64,000 nt of DNA from Corynebacterium afermentans subsp. afermentans (GTDB lineage: Bacteria > Actinomycetota > Actinomycetes > Mycobacteriales > Mycobacteriaceae). Below, piece by piece: positions 15,606 through 24,723 of this stretch (position 1 is the first letter of the stretch; every line of letters begins with the position of its first letter). Under the pieces are notes generated by a model. It did no database searches, was not told the origin of the DNA, and saw only the letters and a list, made by a program, of their open reading frames with translations. A program made the position numbers and the translations under genes. The stretch is from NCBI RefSeq assembly GCF_030408355.1, contig NZ_CP046606.1:62001-126000 (forward strand), read 5' to 3'.

Positions 15606-17795
15606 ATGTCGCTCGCCCCCTTCGACCAAAGCCGAATTGCCAGCTACGCCTCGCGCCCCGACATCGCGCGGATGTGGGACGGAATCCAGCGCGTCCAGGG
15701 TAGCGAGTTGGAGCGATTGCTTATCGACGCCCACCTGCACGACCTGCTCCAAATCACCGCAATGCCGGCGAACTCCGCCGAGGTGGGCGAGCGTGTCCGC
15801 GAAGTGGCGAATGTGCTGGCCAAGCGTCGCAACCGCCAGCCTTTCGACGCCATCCGCGCCGGCCTCGAGCGCCTGGACCGCGAGACGATGCAGTTCAACC
15901 CCTCTAACCTGTCCTTTTGGGGCTGGTACCTGCCGCTGCAGGCGGAGCAGGCGAAGCAGCGCAACGCCGGCATCGTCGACGCGATCGTGGCGCACGCGGG
16001 TGCCCGTGGCGCGATCACGGACGCTGAGCTGCGCAAACGCCTGACGCGCTACCGCCTCACGGACGCTGAGCTGGACCAGGTGGCGCAGGAACTTGCCGGT
16101 AGCGGTATTGACGTGGTGCGTGAGCTGCGCAGCGACGTCACCCGGCTGATCGACACCGCCACCGCTCCCAACCTCATCGCCCTGTTACAGCCCAAGGCGT
16201 GGCAGGACGGCGCCGAATACTCGGCTTACGACGCCGCAATCACCGGCCGTGTCCCCGTCACCTTGGCGGATGCGGAGCAGGCGATCGCGTTTTACGACTC
16301 GCGCAACGACCAGCGAAACAAAGACGCCGTGGTCAAAGTCGCCGCGGCCGCCCAGTCTGACCAGGAGCTTCGCGACCTTGTGCTGGCTTACCACTTAGAG
16401 CGGATGACCAGCGAGGAGCACATCCCCGCCGAGGTCGCCCGCGGCTTCGTCAACGCGGGCCTTAGTCCCGCCGAGGCGACGAAGCTGCAAGGCGGTGGCG
16501 GTGGTTCCAGCGTCCAGGTCTCTGGGGGCGCTGTTGCTGGTTCCGAGCGCGAACACAAGATCTACCAGGATATTGAGTCCTTGCTGGAGGAAGGCCAGCT
16601 TCGCGCCGCGCTGGTCGAGCATGATCGGGTTGTTGCCACTGTGGGCAAGCCTAATGGTGACTATGCCAAGGATGTCGTGTTACTTCTCCTTGGAAAAACG
16701 CGTCGTTTCGAGGATCTTGTCGCTGAGACAAGGAGCCACCTGAAGGAGAAGAACCTTTCTGCGGCACAGGTAAGTCTTCAAGCGGCGGAAAACATTGGGG
16801 CGGACAGGCCCGAGCTGAGGTCGTTGCGTGAAACCGTCGGACGTGGCATGCGTGCGTTGGAATTCGATCGAGCAGACCAGGATTATTACAGTCCGGCGCT
16901 CGACGCAATTAATAACAAGGACCTGTCAAAGGCACGCAACATACTCGAAGTAGCGAAAACCAACGGTGCTCCCTCTACTTCTTTGGGTGGCACAGTCCTT
17001 GATTATTATCAGACCGCAAGCAGAGACGCAGCCGAAGCGCACGCGCGGATCCTTGACGGCTTACAGAAGCGCGACTTTTGGCGTGCTTTTGATGGGGTCG
17101 AAATGCTGGAAGCAGTCGATCTCACCAGCACTGACTTGGCAGGACTAAGAGGTCGTGTTGACGACTTGGGACGTGATGAAGACGTCATCCGGGATGCGAT
17201 TTTCGATCAAGGTCTGGGAGAACGCACAGTTGCAGTTCGAGCTCAGGCATTAGCTCCCGCAGAGGCCGGCCCTTTACTCTATTTATTGACGTTTTTCCCT
17301 CTGGGATTGCTGGTAGACCTTTGGCGCACCGAAAGCTTCAGCAGTCCACTTGCCCCCGCAATCGCGGCCGTGGGGGTTTGGTTCGTGCAAGCCTTAGTGG
17401 CGTGGAATCTTTCTACTCGCGGCATCGCAATATCTATTCTGGCGTTCTTAATTAGTTTGGTGCTTTGGATTGGGCTTGCGCTTGATGGGTTCTACTTCAC
17501 GGCAATTGCCACAGTACTCCTATACGCGAGCGGCGCTGCAATGAGAGAGAACCACGATACCGCCAATGAACTGGAAGACTTCGTTGCGGGCCGTGAATCT
17601 CTCGTACAACAACTACGCAATGATGGCCTAGCTGGCACCACACTAGAGCTACGAGGAGAATCATTCCGACTGGGTAAATCGGAGGGCCCGGACCTCGACA
17701 GCGTCGCGGGCCGGGTAATCGTTCGAAATGCTCAGGGGAAACGAGTAAGCACTATTGACCTTGCCTCCGCCAAGGGACAGGGGGCGCAAAAATGA
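15606..17795 (+). CDS. Paralog B: uncharacterised helical protein with C-terminal membrane domain
   Basis: 729 residues, starting 3 bp after the Hsp70 stop. Residues 1-300 match paralog A at 11198 (same order of motifs, YDSRNDQRNKDA), then a Gly-rich linker (QGGGGGSSVQVSGG), a coiled/TPR-like helical region (~325-540), three or four TM helices (~555-645) and a soluble tail (~650-729). Base composition drops from GC-rich to near 55% within the gene after about nt 16,600, with rarer codons. The second half therefore looks older or foreign relative to the first. Function unknown; it probably forms a membrane-bound partner with paralog A. Confidence 0.75.
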   Translation: MSLAPFDQSRIASYASRPDIARMWDGIQRVQGSELERLLIDAHLHDLLQITAMPANSAEVGERVREVANVLAKRRNRQPFDAIRAGLERLDRETMQFNPSNLSFWGWYLPLQAEQAKQRNAGIVDAIVAHAGARGAITDAELRKRLTRYRLTDAELDQVAQELAGSGIDVVRELRSDVTRLIDTATAPNLIALLQPKAWQDGAEYSAYDAAITGRVPVTLADAEQAIAFYDSRNDQRNKDAVVKVAAAAQSDQELRDLVLAYHLERMTSEEHIPAEVARGFVNAGLSPAEATKLQGGGGGSSVQVSGGAVAGSEREHKIYQDIESLLEEGQLRAALVEHDRVVATVGKPNGDYAKDVVLLLLGKTRRFEDLVAETRSHLKEKNLSAAQVSLQAAENIGADRPELRSLRETVGRGMRALEFDRADQDYYSPALDAINNKDLSKARNILEVAKTNGAPSTSLGGTVLDYYQTASRDAAEAHARILDGLQKRDFWRAFDGVEMLEAVDLTSTDLAGLRGRVDDLGRDEDVIRDAIFDQGLGERTVAVRAQALAPAEAGPLLYLLTFFPLGLLVDLWRTESFSSPLAPAIAAVGVWFVQALVAWNLSTRGIAISILAFLISLVLWIGLALDGFYFTAIATVLLYASGAAMRENHDTANELEDFVAGRESLVQQLRNDGLAGTTLELRGESFRLGKSEGPDLDSVAGRVIVRNAQGKRVSTIDLASAKGQGAQK

Positions 17796-18556
17796 GAAAG
17801 TGGAACGCTTACATTCGAGCGGTTCTCGCTATAGCTATAGCGGCCTGTGTGCTGAATTCAGCCGTCATTTTCGGCGAGGAGGATTTGGAGCAGGGCGGGC
17901 CACTCGAGCGAGCAATCTTGAGCGGGGACAATTCCCTTGTGGAATATGGTAATCCTCCATATACACCGTGGGAGCTTGAAAGCGGCGAATTTCGCATCGT
18001 GCCGGGCACCGAAGGGATTGCTGCAGATCCGACTTGTGAGGATCGTATCGCCGTTGGCACTCACGTGTCGACGGAAGCTTTTGCTCAACGAGTTAGTCGG
18101 ATAACCGACTCGGAGAGTCTTGTTATGCCCGAACTGGACGGCATGCTCTCAATAGGCATATTAGCGTCACCAGAGGCGGGGTCCAGTAACCCAATTGGTT
18201 CGTACCTCAGCGGGTTAGGTCATGCCTGCAAGGGAGTGGTGATGAACCCTGGCAGTGAAACGCCTTTTACCGGCCTAGCTGTGAGCGAGCACGAGTTTGG
18301 GACAGTGGCGCACACGGAGGCGGGCGATATAGCCGATTATTACTCCGCTTATGCGGTACCGGGCTACATCGTTCTGGTGTACGGCTTTAATACGTCGCTC
18401 GAGTATGTCCGCGAGGTTTCGGCAGCGCAGAGTAAGGCGGTTGAGGAGTCGATTTGGCTCACTCCAGAGGGGCAGACCAGCCCGTGGACCTTTGGAATCG
18501 TGAGCTGGCTGCGTCACTTCATGGGTGACAGGGCGAGCGAAACCGCCTCCGCCTAA
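17792..18556 (+). CDS. Uncharacterised exported or membrane-anchored protein
   Basis: 254 residues. The start overlaps the previous stop (ATGA). A basic N-terminus (MRKWNAYIRA) and a hydrophobic stretch (about 9-30) suggest a signal anchor. The rest is soluble, with four cysteines (C19, C77, C138 approximately) and no recognised domain; a closing amphipathic segment is present. Like the end of paralog B it has unusually low GC for this window. It is the last gene of the rightward operon, overlapping by 4 bp the last gene of the leftward operon. Confidence 0.65.
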   Translation: MRKWNAYIRAVLAIAIAACVLNSAVIFGEEDLEQGGPLERAILSGDNSLVEYGNPPYTPWELESGEFRIVPGTEGIAADPTCEDRIAVGTHVSTEAFAQRVSRITDSESLVMPELDGMLSIGILASPEAGSSNPIGSYLSGLGHACKGVVMNPGSETPFTGLAVSEHEFGTVAHTEAGDIADYYSAYAVPGYIVLVYGFNTSLEYVREVSAAQSKAVEESIWLTPEGQTSPWTFGIVSWLRHFMGDRASETASA

Positions 18557-18864
18557 ACGGCCGGCTCGCCCTCCGCCGGGGCGTCCACGGTGGTGGTCTC
18601 GTCCACGATGCTGGTGGCCACCGTCGTCTCGGGGGCCGTGGTGCCTTCCGGGATGTCCGGCACGGTGTTCCACGGGGCGCTGGTCCACAGCCAGATCATG
18701 CCGGCGACCACCGCGGCGATAGCCAGGATGATGGTCACAATGCCGGTGATGATCGCGGTGCGGCGCTTCTTCGCCCGGCGCTCGCGCTCAGCCAGCGCCT
18801 CCTGCTCGCGCTGGACGTGATCCTGGGAGACCTGCTGCTGCGGGTCAACAAAAGGTGAAGCCAT
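18553..18864 (-). CDS. Small single-TM protein with Thr-rich tail
   Basis: 103 residues: a charged, helical N-terminus (Q/E/R-rich, ending AKKRR), one TM helix (about 37-60), then an extracytoplasmic Pro/Thr/Glu-rich tail. Positive-inside rule gives N-in/C-out. Last gene of the leftward operon, 20 bp behind the GTPase gene. No family recognised; a membrane adaptor for the GTPase is possible. Confidence 0.65.
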   Translation of the reverse strand: MASPFVDPQQQVSQDHVQREQEALAERERRAKKRRTAIITGIVTIILAIAAVVAGMIWLWTSAPWNTVPDIPEGTTAPETTVATSIVDETTTVDAPAEGEPAV

Positions 18865-18884
18865 GATTTCAGTCCTTAATCTTC

Positions 18885-19961
18885 CTAGAACAAGCCGTAG
18901 TTGTTGAATACCCGGCGCATCGGGTCGAGTACGCGGAACGGGGCAATGCCGTAGTCGCTGATGGAATCGCCAGAAGGCGGCGCACCTAGCGACGACACCA
19001 CGTGGCAGTGGTAATTGTGCGGCGGGCCGAGCGGCTGCTCCAGCGCGTTGAACATCTCCTGGGCGCCCAGGCTGTGCAGCATCGAGCGGGTTTCCTCGTG
19101 CACGAGCTCGGAATCAGCGCGGTCGAAGGGGCGGGACGCGCCCGAGCCGGCACGTCGAAAAGCAGCGCCCAAGTTGTTCATCACCTCAGGCCAGGAGGTG
19201 GAGCCGGAGCCGGTGGCGGCAAACCCGCCGGTCTCCAGCCGGTCGATCTCCTGCAGGATGTCGAACTTCGCCAGCGTCAAAGAGATGTCCGGACGGGCAG
19301 GGCCGAGGACTTCGATGACGTTCTTCAGCACGTCGGCAGGCGAGGCTTCCGAACGCGAATCGGTGGGTACCAACCCCTCCACCAGCGAACGGATCTGGGA
19401 CACCGCTAGCGGGTCGTACAGGTAGATCACCGAGTCCGCGTGCTGCAAAAAGTCCAGGTGCTCGGACTTGGCGCGGATGTCGCGGGCCTCCAGGTCCTCG
19501 CCGGCGATGTCGCGGAACACCACGAAAATTTGCTGCGGGTTGGGCTGGTTAAAACGCTTCGGGCGGCCCAGGCGGTAAATCAGCGGCCGACGTTGGTAGG
19601 CGTCCGGGTTATCAATCGGAGCGGTCGGGCTGAGCACGCGCGGGTGGGATTCGTCATTGCCGAACAGGGGCACTTCGTAGTTTTCCCGGAACGAGTTCTC
19701 GGTGAACTCGTCCGCCGGGTCGAACGTGCCGCCGAAGTTGATGGTCAGCTGCTCCAGCAGCTTGATCGCCATGGCGATGTAGATGCTCTTGCCCGAGGTG
19801 CGCGCGCCAGCGAGGGCGAACGTGATCACGCCGGAATTCTGCCAGCCGGCGGGCAGTTCGGCACCGGGCGGGGCGAACTCCGAGTGCTGCTGGTCCGGGT
19901 CCATCTGCCGGAAGCTGTACGGGCACTTCGTGGGAATCATCGGGTAATTCGGTTGCGTCAT
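18885..19961 (-). CDS. Double-GTPase-2-like P-loop NTPase
   Basis: 358 residues. Walker A is GARTSGKS (residues 52-59); DIAGE (151-155) fits the DxxG switch II element; AKFD (231-234) fits the (N/T)KxD base-recognition loop. The layout resembles the DO-GTPase2 family of TRAFAC-like GTPases known from bacterial NTP-dependent regulatory and conflict loci together with GAP1 proteins, and a GAP1-like protein is encoded two genes upstream. N-terminal CPYSF near residue 13 may be a degenerate zinc ribbon. No TM segment. A GTP-driven switch for the complex is inferred. Confidence 0.7.
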   Translation of the reverse strand: MTQPNYPMIPTKCPYSFRQMDPDQQHSEFAPPGAELPAGWQNSGVITFALAGARTSGKSIYIAMAIKLLEQLTINFGGTFDPADEFTENSFRENYEVPLFGNDESHPRVLSPTAPIDNPDAYQRRPLIYRLGRPKRFNQPNPQQIFVVFRDIAGEDLEARDIRAKSEHLDFLQHADSVIYLYDPLAVSQIRSLVEGLVPTDSRSEASPADVLKNVIEVLGPARPDISLTLAKFDILQEIDRLETGGFAATGSGSTSWPEVMNNLGAAFRRAGSGASRPFDRADSELVHEETRSMLHSLGAQEMFNALEQPLGPPHNYHCHVVSSLGAPPSGDSISDYGIAPFRVLDPMRRVFNNYGLF

Positions 19962-19970
19962 CGTATTCTC

Positions 19971-20939
19971 CTAGCCGCGCGCCGTCAGTGCGTTGTACAT
20001 GGACTCGGTGGCCCTGCGCAGCTGCGTGCCGTCGCCACGCAGAACCTCGCTCACGAATGCCTCGTTGAACTCGGTGAAGCTGACGTTGTCCGGCAGCGGG
20101 CCGGCCGGCTCACGCGTGGCCAAGATGTGCATCGGGCGCGGAAGCTGCGCCAGCTGGCCGGGCAGATCGTCGGAGACGACCAGCACGGCGTTGGCGGCGG
20201 CGAGGCCGTCCGAAATCAGCTGGTCAGTGGTGCGGGTCCAGTCCACCTCGGCGAGCTGAGCGGCGCTTTCAAGCGCGGCCGCGAAATCCTCTGCGCTGGT
20301 GAATTTCTTCACCTGGCTGCCTGCAGAGGTGCCCACGATGCGTGTTTCAAACTGCGAGTTGCTGAACAGTCCGGCCGCCACTTGTGCGATTGCGTTGCGC
20401 TGCTGCTCGGTGAGCTTGCGCTGGAAGGACGCGGAGTGGTCCACAACCACCACCACCTTGCGCGGGCCCTCCTCCTGCGCGGTCGGGGCGGCGGACTTCT
20501 GCAGCGACTTGGTTACCGAGTGCACCGTCGAAGACGCGCCGTCAAGGTGTTCACTGCCGGTCGCCTCCGGGGCGACGACGCGTACGGATGCCCCTTCGGG
20601 CTGCAGCCGCAACACCGCAGCATTAGGCTGCTCACCAACCGCCAGCGGCGGCAGGGTAATCTGCTTGCCGGTGTCCTTCGACACCACCGTGGCGTACACC
20701 AATGCGCCGGAAGGGAACCGCTCCTGGCCCTTGGGCGCAACGCTGATCTCGGCGGCGTCGCTCACGTCGCGGACGAGCACCGTGCCCTGGAAGACGCGCA
20801 TCTTGGCGCCCGTCAGCTTCTTCTCCGGGTCCAGGTCCCATGTGCAATTGGGGCGGAACTGCAGCTGGACCTGCAGGTCTAGGCCGTCTTTGGCGAGGTC
20901 ATGGCCCTCGCCAGGTGCCAGGCTGATCTGTTGGCTCAT
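19971..20939 (-). CDS. Cytosolic vWA-domain protein, possible TerD-like N-terminus
   Basis: 322 residues without signal or TM. Residues ~1-120 are beta-rich and open with ISLAPGEGHDL, faintly like TerD-family proteins. A Ser/Ala linker precedes a vWA domain (160-322) with the MIDAS signature DHSAS (D167, S169, S171) and a downstream VVSDD that could supply the third metal ligand. vWA domains bind partners through a coordinated Mg2+ ion. It sits 3 bp after the GAP1-like gene and 9 bp before the GTPase gene. The TerD suggestion is weak; the vWA call is firm. Confidence 0.75.
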   Translation of the reverse strand: MSQQISLAPGEGHDLAKDGLDLQVQLQFRPNCTWDLDPEKKLTGAKMRVFQGTVLVRDVSDAAEISVAPKGQERFPSGALVYATVVSKDTGKQITLPPLAVGEQPNAAVLRLQPEGASVRVVAPEATGSEHLDGASSTVHSVTKSLQKSAAPTAQEEGPRKVVVVVDHSASFQRKLTEQQRNAIAQVAAGLFSNSQFETRIVGTSAGSQVKKFTSAEDFAAALESAAQLAEVDWTRTTDQLISDGLAAANAVLVVSDDLPGQLAQLPRPMHILATREPAGPLPDNVSFTEFNEAFVSEVLRGDGTQLRRATESMYNALTARG

Positions 20940-20942
20940 GAC

Positions 20943-22553
20943 TTAAACATTCCTTTGCTGGTTGTGGGGGTAGTCGGGTAGGGGCTGAGTGGGGTAGCCA
21001 AGCACGTTGAATACGCGCTGCGCCCGCGGAAATTCGTGCGGCCAGCCGGACAACGAGCGGATGCGCGACTGAGCGACCTCATCGGTGGCAAAATCGGCCG
21101 GCACCCGCGCTTCCAAGGGTGTGCATCCGGCCTCCTCTTCAAGGGCGAGCAGCGCCTCCAGCACCGACAGTAAGCTCTTCGGCGCTACGCAGCGCACGTG
21201 CATCATTAGATCGAGCACGCGTCTCGACGCCTTCTGCAACACCGCCGCATCCGCAAACATCTCGTGGAAGTAGTCAGTGTCCAGGATGTCTGCGGTCGGC
21301 ATTGCGGGTGCTCTGCGGTTCAGGAGTTTGGGAAACCCGGACGGGTTGTTCAGCACCAGAAGGTAGGAGAACATGTTCTGGTGCACGCGCGCCTCGAAGC
21401 ACTGGCGCTGCAACTCTGGGTGGCGCGGAGCCCAGCCCTGCCGCAGCGTATCTGCAAACGCGCGGTTGGGAAGCCCGTTGGCTTGCAGGGTGTAGCGCTC
21501 CACGACCTGTAAGTCGCCTGCGCTGGCTTCGTTGGTGATCGCCTGCGCGTCGATACGACGCAGGTCCGCCTGGAGGTCGGTGGACTGGCGCAAGATCCCC
21601 GCGACCTCATCTGCGAACGGCGCGGCGGCCTGTTCGCTGGGCAGCGGCAGGTCCAACTCCGGGCTGATCAGCCCGCCGAGTTCCTGCTCATCTGTGCCTT
21701 CCTCGATGAGCTGTGCGGTGCGTACCGCCCACCACGACTGGGGGCCTTCCGCGGCCGGCTCGGCCGGGTCCACCACGCACCCCGCGAACTGGGCGGGGAC
21801 TTCGGCGCGCTGGTCCTTCGGCATCGCCACCACCGTGCACACCTCGCCGATGGGAAACGCCTCGAGCTCGGCGGCGCGCAAGTAGGTGGAAAACTGCAGC
21901 GACGTGGCAGCCTGCTCGCGCGACATGGTGGACGACAGGGCGGCGATCCACCGGGCGGCGTCATCCGTGACGTCCACAAGCAAAATTGCCAAGCGGGGCG
22001 GTGCGGACAACAGATCCTGGACCCGCAGCAGAACGTCAAGCTTGTCGCGGTCGTCCTCGCCGCCGCTCATGCCGCGCACCATCATCCAGGCGACAAACAG
22101 CTCTCCGTACTGGTTCGGCTTCGGCTCCGCCAGCCCCGCGGGCAACGACGAATCATTCACCGCCCGGTGGCCAAACGGCTGCAGCAGGTCGTCCGAGCGG
22201 TACCACTGAATCGGGTGCGCCTCGGCCGGTTCGGTCGGGGAGTGGTCGATGACAACGTGCGAAAACACGTTGCCCGGGCGCTTCGTGGCATCACGGCCGG
22301 AAGGCATCGCCTGCACGAACACGCCGCAGCCACTGTCAAGCACATAGTCGCAGCGACGCGGCAGATTGTTGATCTTCTGCGCGGAAAGAAACACGTCAAT
22401 TTCTTGAGGCGTAACAAGACGAGTAACCGCATACTGCTTCGTCATCTCGCGGTCTTTCTGGGACGCATGCAGCGCATCGCCCACCTGCCAGCCGCCACCC
22501 GAAGCCGCCTGGAAGGACGAGTAGGTCAGGTGCGCCCAACGGTTATCGGTCAT
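20943..22553 (-). CDS. GAP1-like GTPase-associated protein
   Basis: 536 residues. The start at 22553 (MTDNRWAHLTYSS) is chosen because the longer frame only adds an out-of-frame shadow of the preceding gene. The N-terminal domain has the GAP1-N pattern: a YSSF start, GGGWQV, a long run to RPGNVFSHVVID (about residue 115), as in proteins genomically tied to double-GTPases. A middle region (AILLVDVTDDAARWIAALSS, FSTYLRAAEL) fits GAP1-M-like sequence, followed by an all-helical C-terminus. It probably scaffolds or regulates the GTPase encoded downstream. Gap to the upstream gene is 7 bp. Confidence 0.65.
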   Translation of the reverse strand: MTDNRWAHLTYSSFQAASGGGWQVGDALHASQKDREMTKQYAVTRLVTPQEIDVFLSAQKINNLPRRCDYVLDSGCGVFVQAMPSGRDATKRPGNVFSHVVIDHSPTEPAEAHPIQWYRSDDLLQPFGHRAVNDSSLPAGLAEPKPNQYGELFVAWMMVRGMSGGEDDRDKLDVLLRVQDLLSAPPRLAILLVDVTDDAARWIAALSSTMSREQAATSLQFSTYLRAAELEAFPIGEVCTVVAMPKDQRAEVPAQFAGCVVDPAEPAAEGPQSWWAVRTAQLIEEGTDEQELGGLISPELDLPLPSEQAAAPFADEVAGILRQSTDLQADLRRIDAQAITNEASAGDLQVVERYTLQANGLPNRAFADTLRQGWAPRHPELQRQCFEARVHQNMFSYLLVLNNPSGFPKLLNRRAPAMPTADILDTDYFHEMFADAAVLQKASRRVLDLMMHVRCVAPKSLLSVLEALLALEEEAGCTPLEARVPADFATDEVAQSRIRSLSGWPHEFPRAQRVFNVLGYPTQPLPDYPHNQQRNV

Positions 22554-22560
22554 GCCCCCA

Positions 22561-24723
22561 TCACTTCCCAAACATTCTCTTGAACAGGCTCTTCTTCTCC
22601 GGCTCCGGTTGTGGGGCCGGGGTCGGTTCAGGCTGCGGCTGGTTTTGCGGGAGGAACTCCACCAAGGACAACTTCCTCGGGTGCGGATCCAGCAGAGCGC
22701 GACGCGGCATGTGCTCCGGACGGTGTTCCTGCTGCAGGAACAGGCGGATGAAGTCCTCATGGAACGTGAAACGCTGCCAGAGGGAAGGATCCAGCTTGTA
22801 CCACTGGGAATTGCCGCTTTCGTCGAAACGCGGGGAGATACTCGTTTCGCCCTCCGACGCACCAACTGGCTGGTTCGGATCCATCCGCATAGTCAGCGAC
22901 ACAAACTGGCCGTCGGACTGGGAAAGCGGCAGGCGGCCGGAACAGTGCACGAGCACGAAGTGCGGGTTGTTCTCTTGGAACGCGTCGTGTGGCTGGTGCG
23001 AATGAATCTGCAGGAAAATCTCGCCTCTGTCCAGAGCCAGGTCATAGGAGTATTTCTCCAACCCGGGGTAATCCACAACCGCGGGATCACCGACGATCGC
23101 CTTGCCCTCTTGCATCCGCTGCGGGTACAGGGCGAGCGACGCTGCCCCGGCCTGCGTCTGCGTGCGATGCAGGTTTAACGGCAGGTTGCCTGTCTTCTTA
23201 AAGTCCTCGGCCGAAATCACCGTCTTGCTTGCGGTGGGCTGGTACTGCGTCTCGTGCGCGCCGTTGGGCTCGCCGATGAACACGTGAACTGAGCTGGCGT
23301 GCTTGGGCCAGCCGAAACTGAGCACCTGCTCGTCCACCCGCTCCAGCAGGCGCGGGTTCTCAATCTCGCCCACGCGTGTAAATGGCACCGAATTGCCGAT
23401 GCGGGCGTGGCCGCCGACCACACTCACCGCAGTGATGTGCATCGTGTACCAGTCATCCGGCCACGTCACATCAAACTCGTTTTTATCGGTGCTGGTGCTG
23501 TTCACCCACGCCTGCTCCGGCAGGCCGTACTGGTCTAGAAGCTCCAGGTCCAGGGTGCGCTGTTTGTCCGCGCCGTCCTCGATGCGGGAATCGGTGCGGT
23601 AAATACGCACCGTTCCGGAAAGCGGCGCCGGCCAGCTCACGTGAACTGTGCGCGGGGAGGTCTGCTCCGTCGTGGCAAAAATATCCTCGAGCTCCGCACC
23701 GACTTCCACGGTAGCTTCTTCGGACAGGGCAGAGCCGACCAGGTTGCCGTCCACAAGCACAAAGCGCTTCGCAGCGATGCGGTAGGTGTAACCGCGCTCC
23801 TGCGGCACGAAGCGCACACCGGAACGGTTGCCCTCCTGATTCACCACATTCGCGGAGACATCGAGCTTGCCACGCGGCTTGATGGAGCGATACACCTCCA
23901 CCTTTTCTGTGCCATCCAGCCCGGACCACTGTGCAGAGATGTGGGCGCCATCGTAGACCGGGTTTTTAATCTCCACCGGCTCAATGAAGTAGGTCTGGCC
24001 CAGCAGCCGCGGTTGGGTCTGCTTCGCCTCCTCCTCCGTCGCGCCCGTGTGCACCCAGACCTGGTAGAAGCGGGCTGCGGTGTACAGTGGCTCGTCGTCC
24101 ACGAACGAGGTGCCCGTGGTGATCTCACGCAGCGCATCCGGGTCCAGAATGTCCGGCCACGGCGTCTCCGAGCTGTATATGCGGTAGATACGTGCGCCGC
24201 CGCGCGGCATGGACCACTGCACGTTCAGCTGCTCACCGTCCTGCGTGACGCGGATCTCGCCGCACGGCTCTTCGCTGTCGATGCTCCAGGGGTCAATCTC
24301 CACCAGCTGGTCTGCGGTGAAGGAGCGTGCTGCTTGGCGACGCACCTCCGGCCGCTCCGGTTCTGGCTTCGGCTCCTGTTCCGGTTCGGTGCGGCGCGTC
24401 GGCTTGGACTTGCGGCGCAGCTTCATTGCGTCGCTGAGAGGCTTTTTCTCTTCTTTCTCTGGGGCGGGCTTGGCGGAGGCGTCGAAGTGCGCGTCGGTAA
24501 ACGTTTGGCCGGGGCGCAGCTCGCCCGCCTCGTACAGGGAACGGATGTGGCGCAGCACCGGCGCCCACTCAACCAAGCCCGGGTAGTTGGAGTCGGTGTC
24601 TAAATCCGGGTTGGTCACGTACTGGGCAAGCTGGATCGGCTCCGGCACCGGGCGGTCCGGGAAGCGGGTGCGGGCGTCCGTAGTCCAGTCAAAAAAGATC
24701 TGGTAGAGCTCTTTTTTGTTCAT
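22561..24723 (-). CDS. FN3-like multi-domain cytosolic protein
   Basis: 720 residues without signal peptide. An N-terminal helical domain (1-80) is followed by a Lys/Pro/Glu linker (~85-130), then three or four fibronectin-type-III-like beta sandwiches (about 150-480), recognised by repeating patterns such as VQWSMPRGGARIYRIY, AQWSGLDGTEKVEVYR and VSWPAPLSGTVRIYR. A further beta-rich domain (~480-640) and a Pro/Gln-rich tail ending in basic KKSLFKRMFGK follow. The basic end could touch membrane. Intracellular FN3 arrays are unusual and suggest a scaffold. Its ATG shares an A with the stop of the gene before it (TAATG). Confidence 0.7.
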   Translation of the reverse strand: MNKKELYQIFFDWTTDARTRFPDRPVPEPIQLAQYVTNPDLDTDSNYPGLVEWAPVLRHIRSLYEAGELRPGQTFTDAHFDASAKPAPEKEEKKPLSDAMKLRRKSKPTRRTEPEQEPKPEPERPEVRRQAARSFTADQLVEIDPWSIDSEEPCGEIRVTQDGEQLNVQWSMPRGGARIYRIYSSETPWPDILDPDALREITTGTSFVDDEPLYTAARFYQVWVHTGATEEEAKQTQPRLLGQTYFIEPVEIKNPVYDGAHISAQWSGLDGTEKVEVYRSIKPRGKLDVSANVVNQEGNRSGVRFVPQERGYTYRIAAKRFVLVDGNLVGSALSEEATVEVGAELEDIFATTEQTSPRTVHVSWPAPLSGTVRIYRTDSRIEDGADKQRTLDLELLDQYGLPEQAWVNSTSTDKNEFDVTWPDDWYTMHITAVSVVGGHARIGNSVPFTRVGEIENPRLLERVDEQVLSFGWPKHASSVHVFIGEPNGAHETQYQPTASKTVISAEDFKKTGNLPLNLHRTQTQAGAASLALYPQRMQEGKAIVGDPAVVDYPGLEKYSYDLALDRGEIFLQIHSHQPHDAFQENNPHFVLVHCSGRLPLSQSDGQFVSLTMRMDPNQPVGASEGETSISPRFDESGNSQWYKLDPSLWQRFTFHEDFIRLFLQQEHRPEHMPRRALLDPHPRKLSLVEFLPQNQPQPEPTPAPQPEPEKKSLFKRMFGK

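Noticed and set aside
22554-22865. N-terminal extension of the GAP1-like protein
   Set aside because: Ser/Arg-rich out-of-frame shadow of the FN3-like gene; the ATG at 22553 has proper spacing to the upstream stop.
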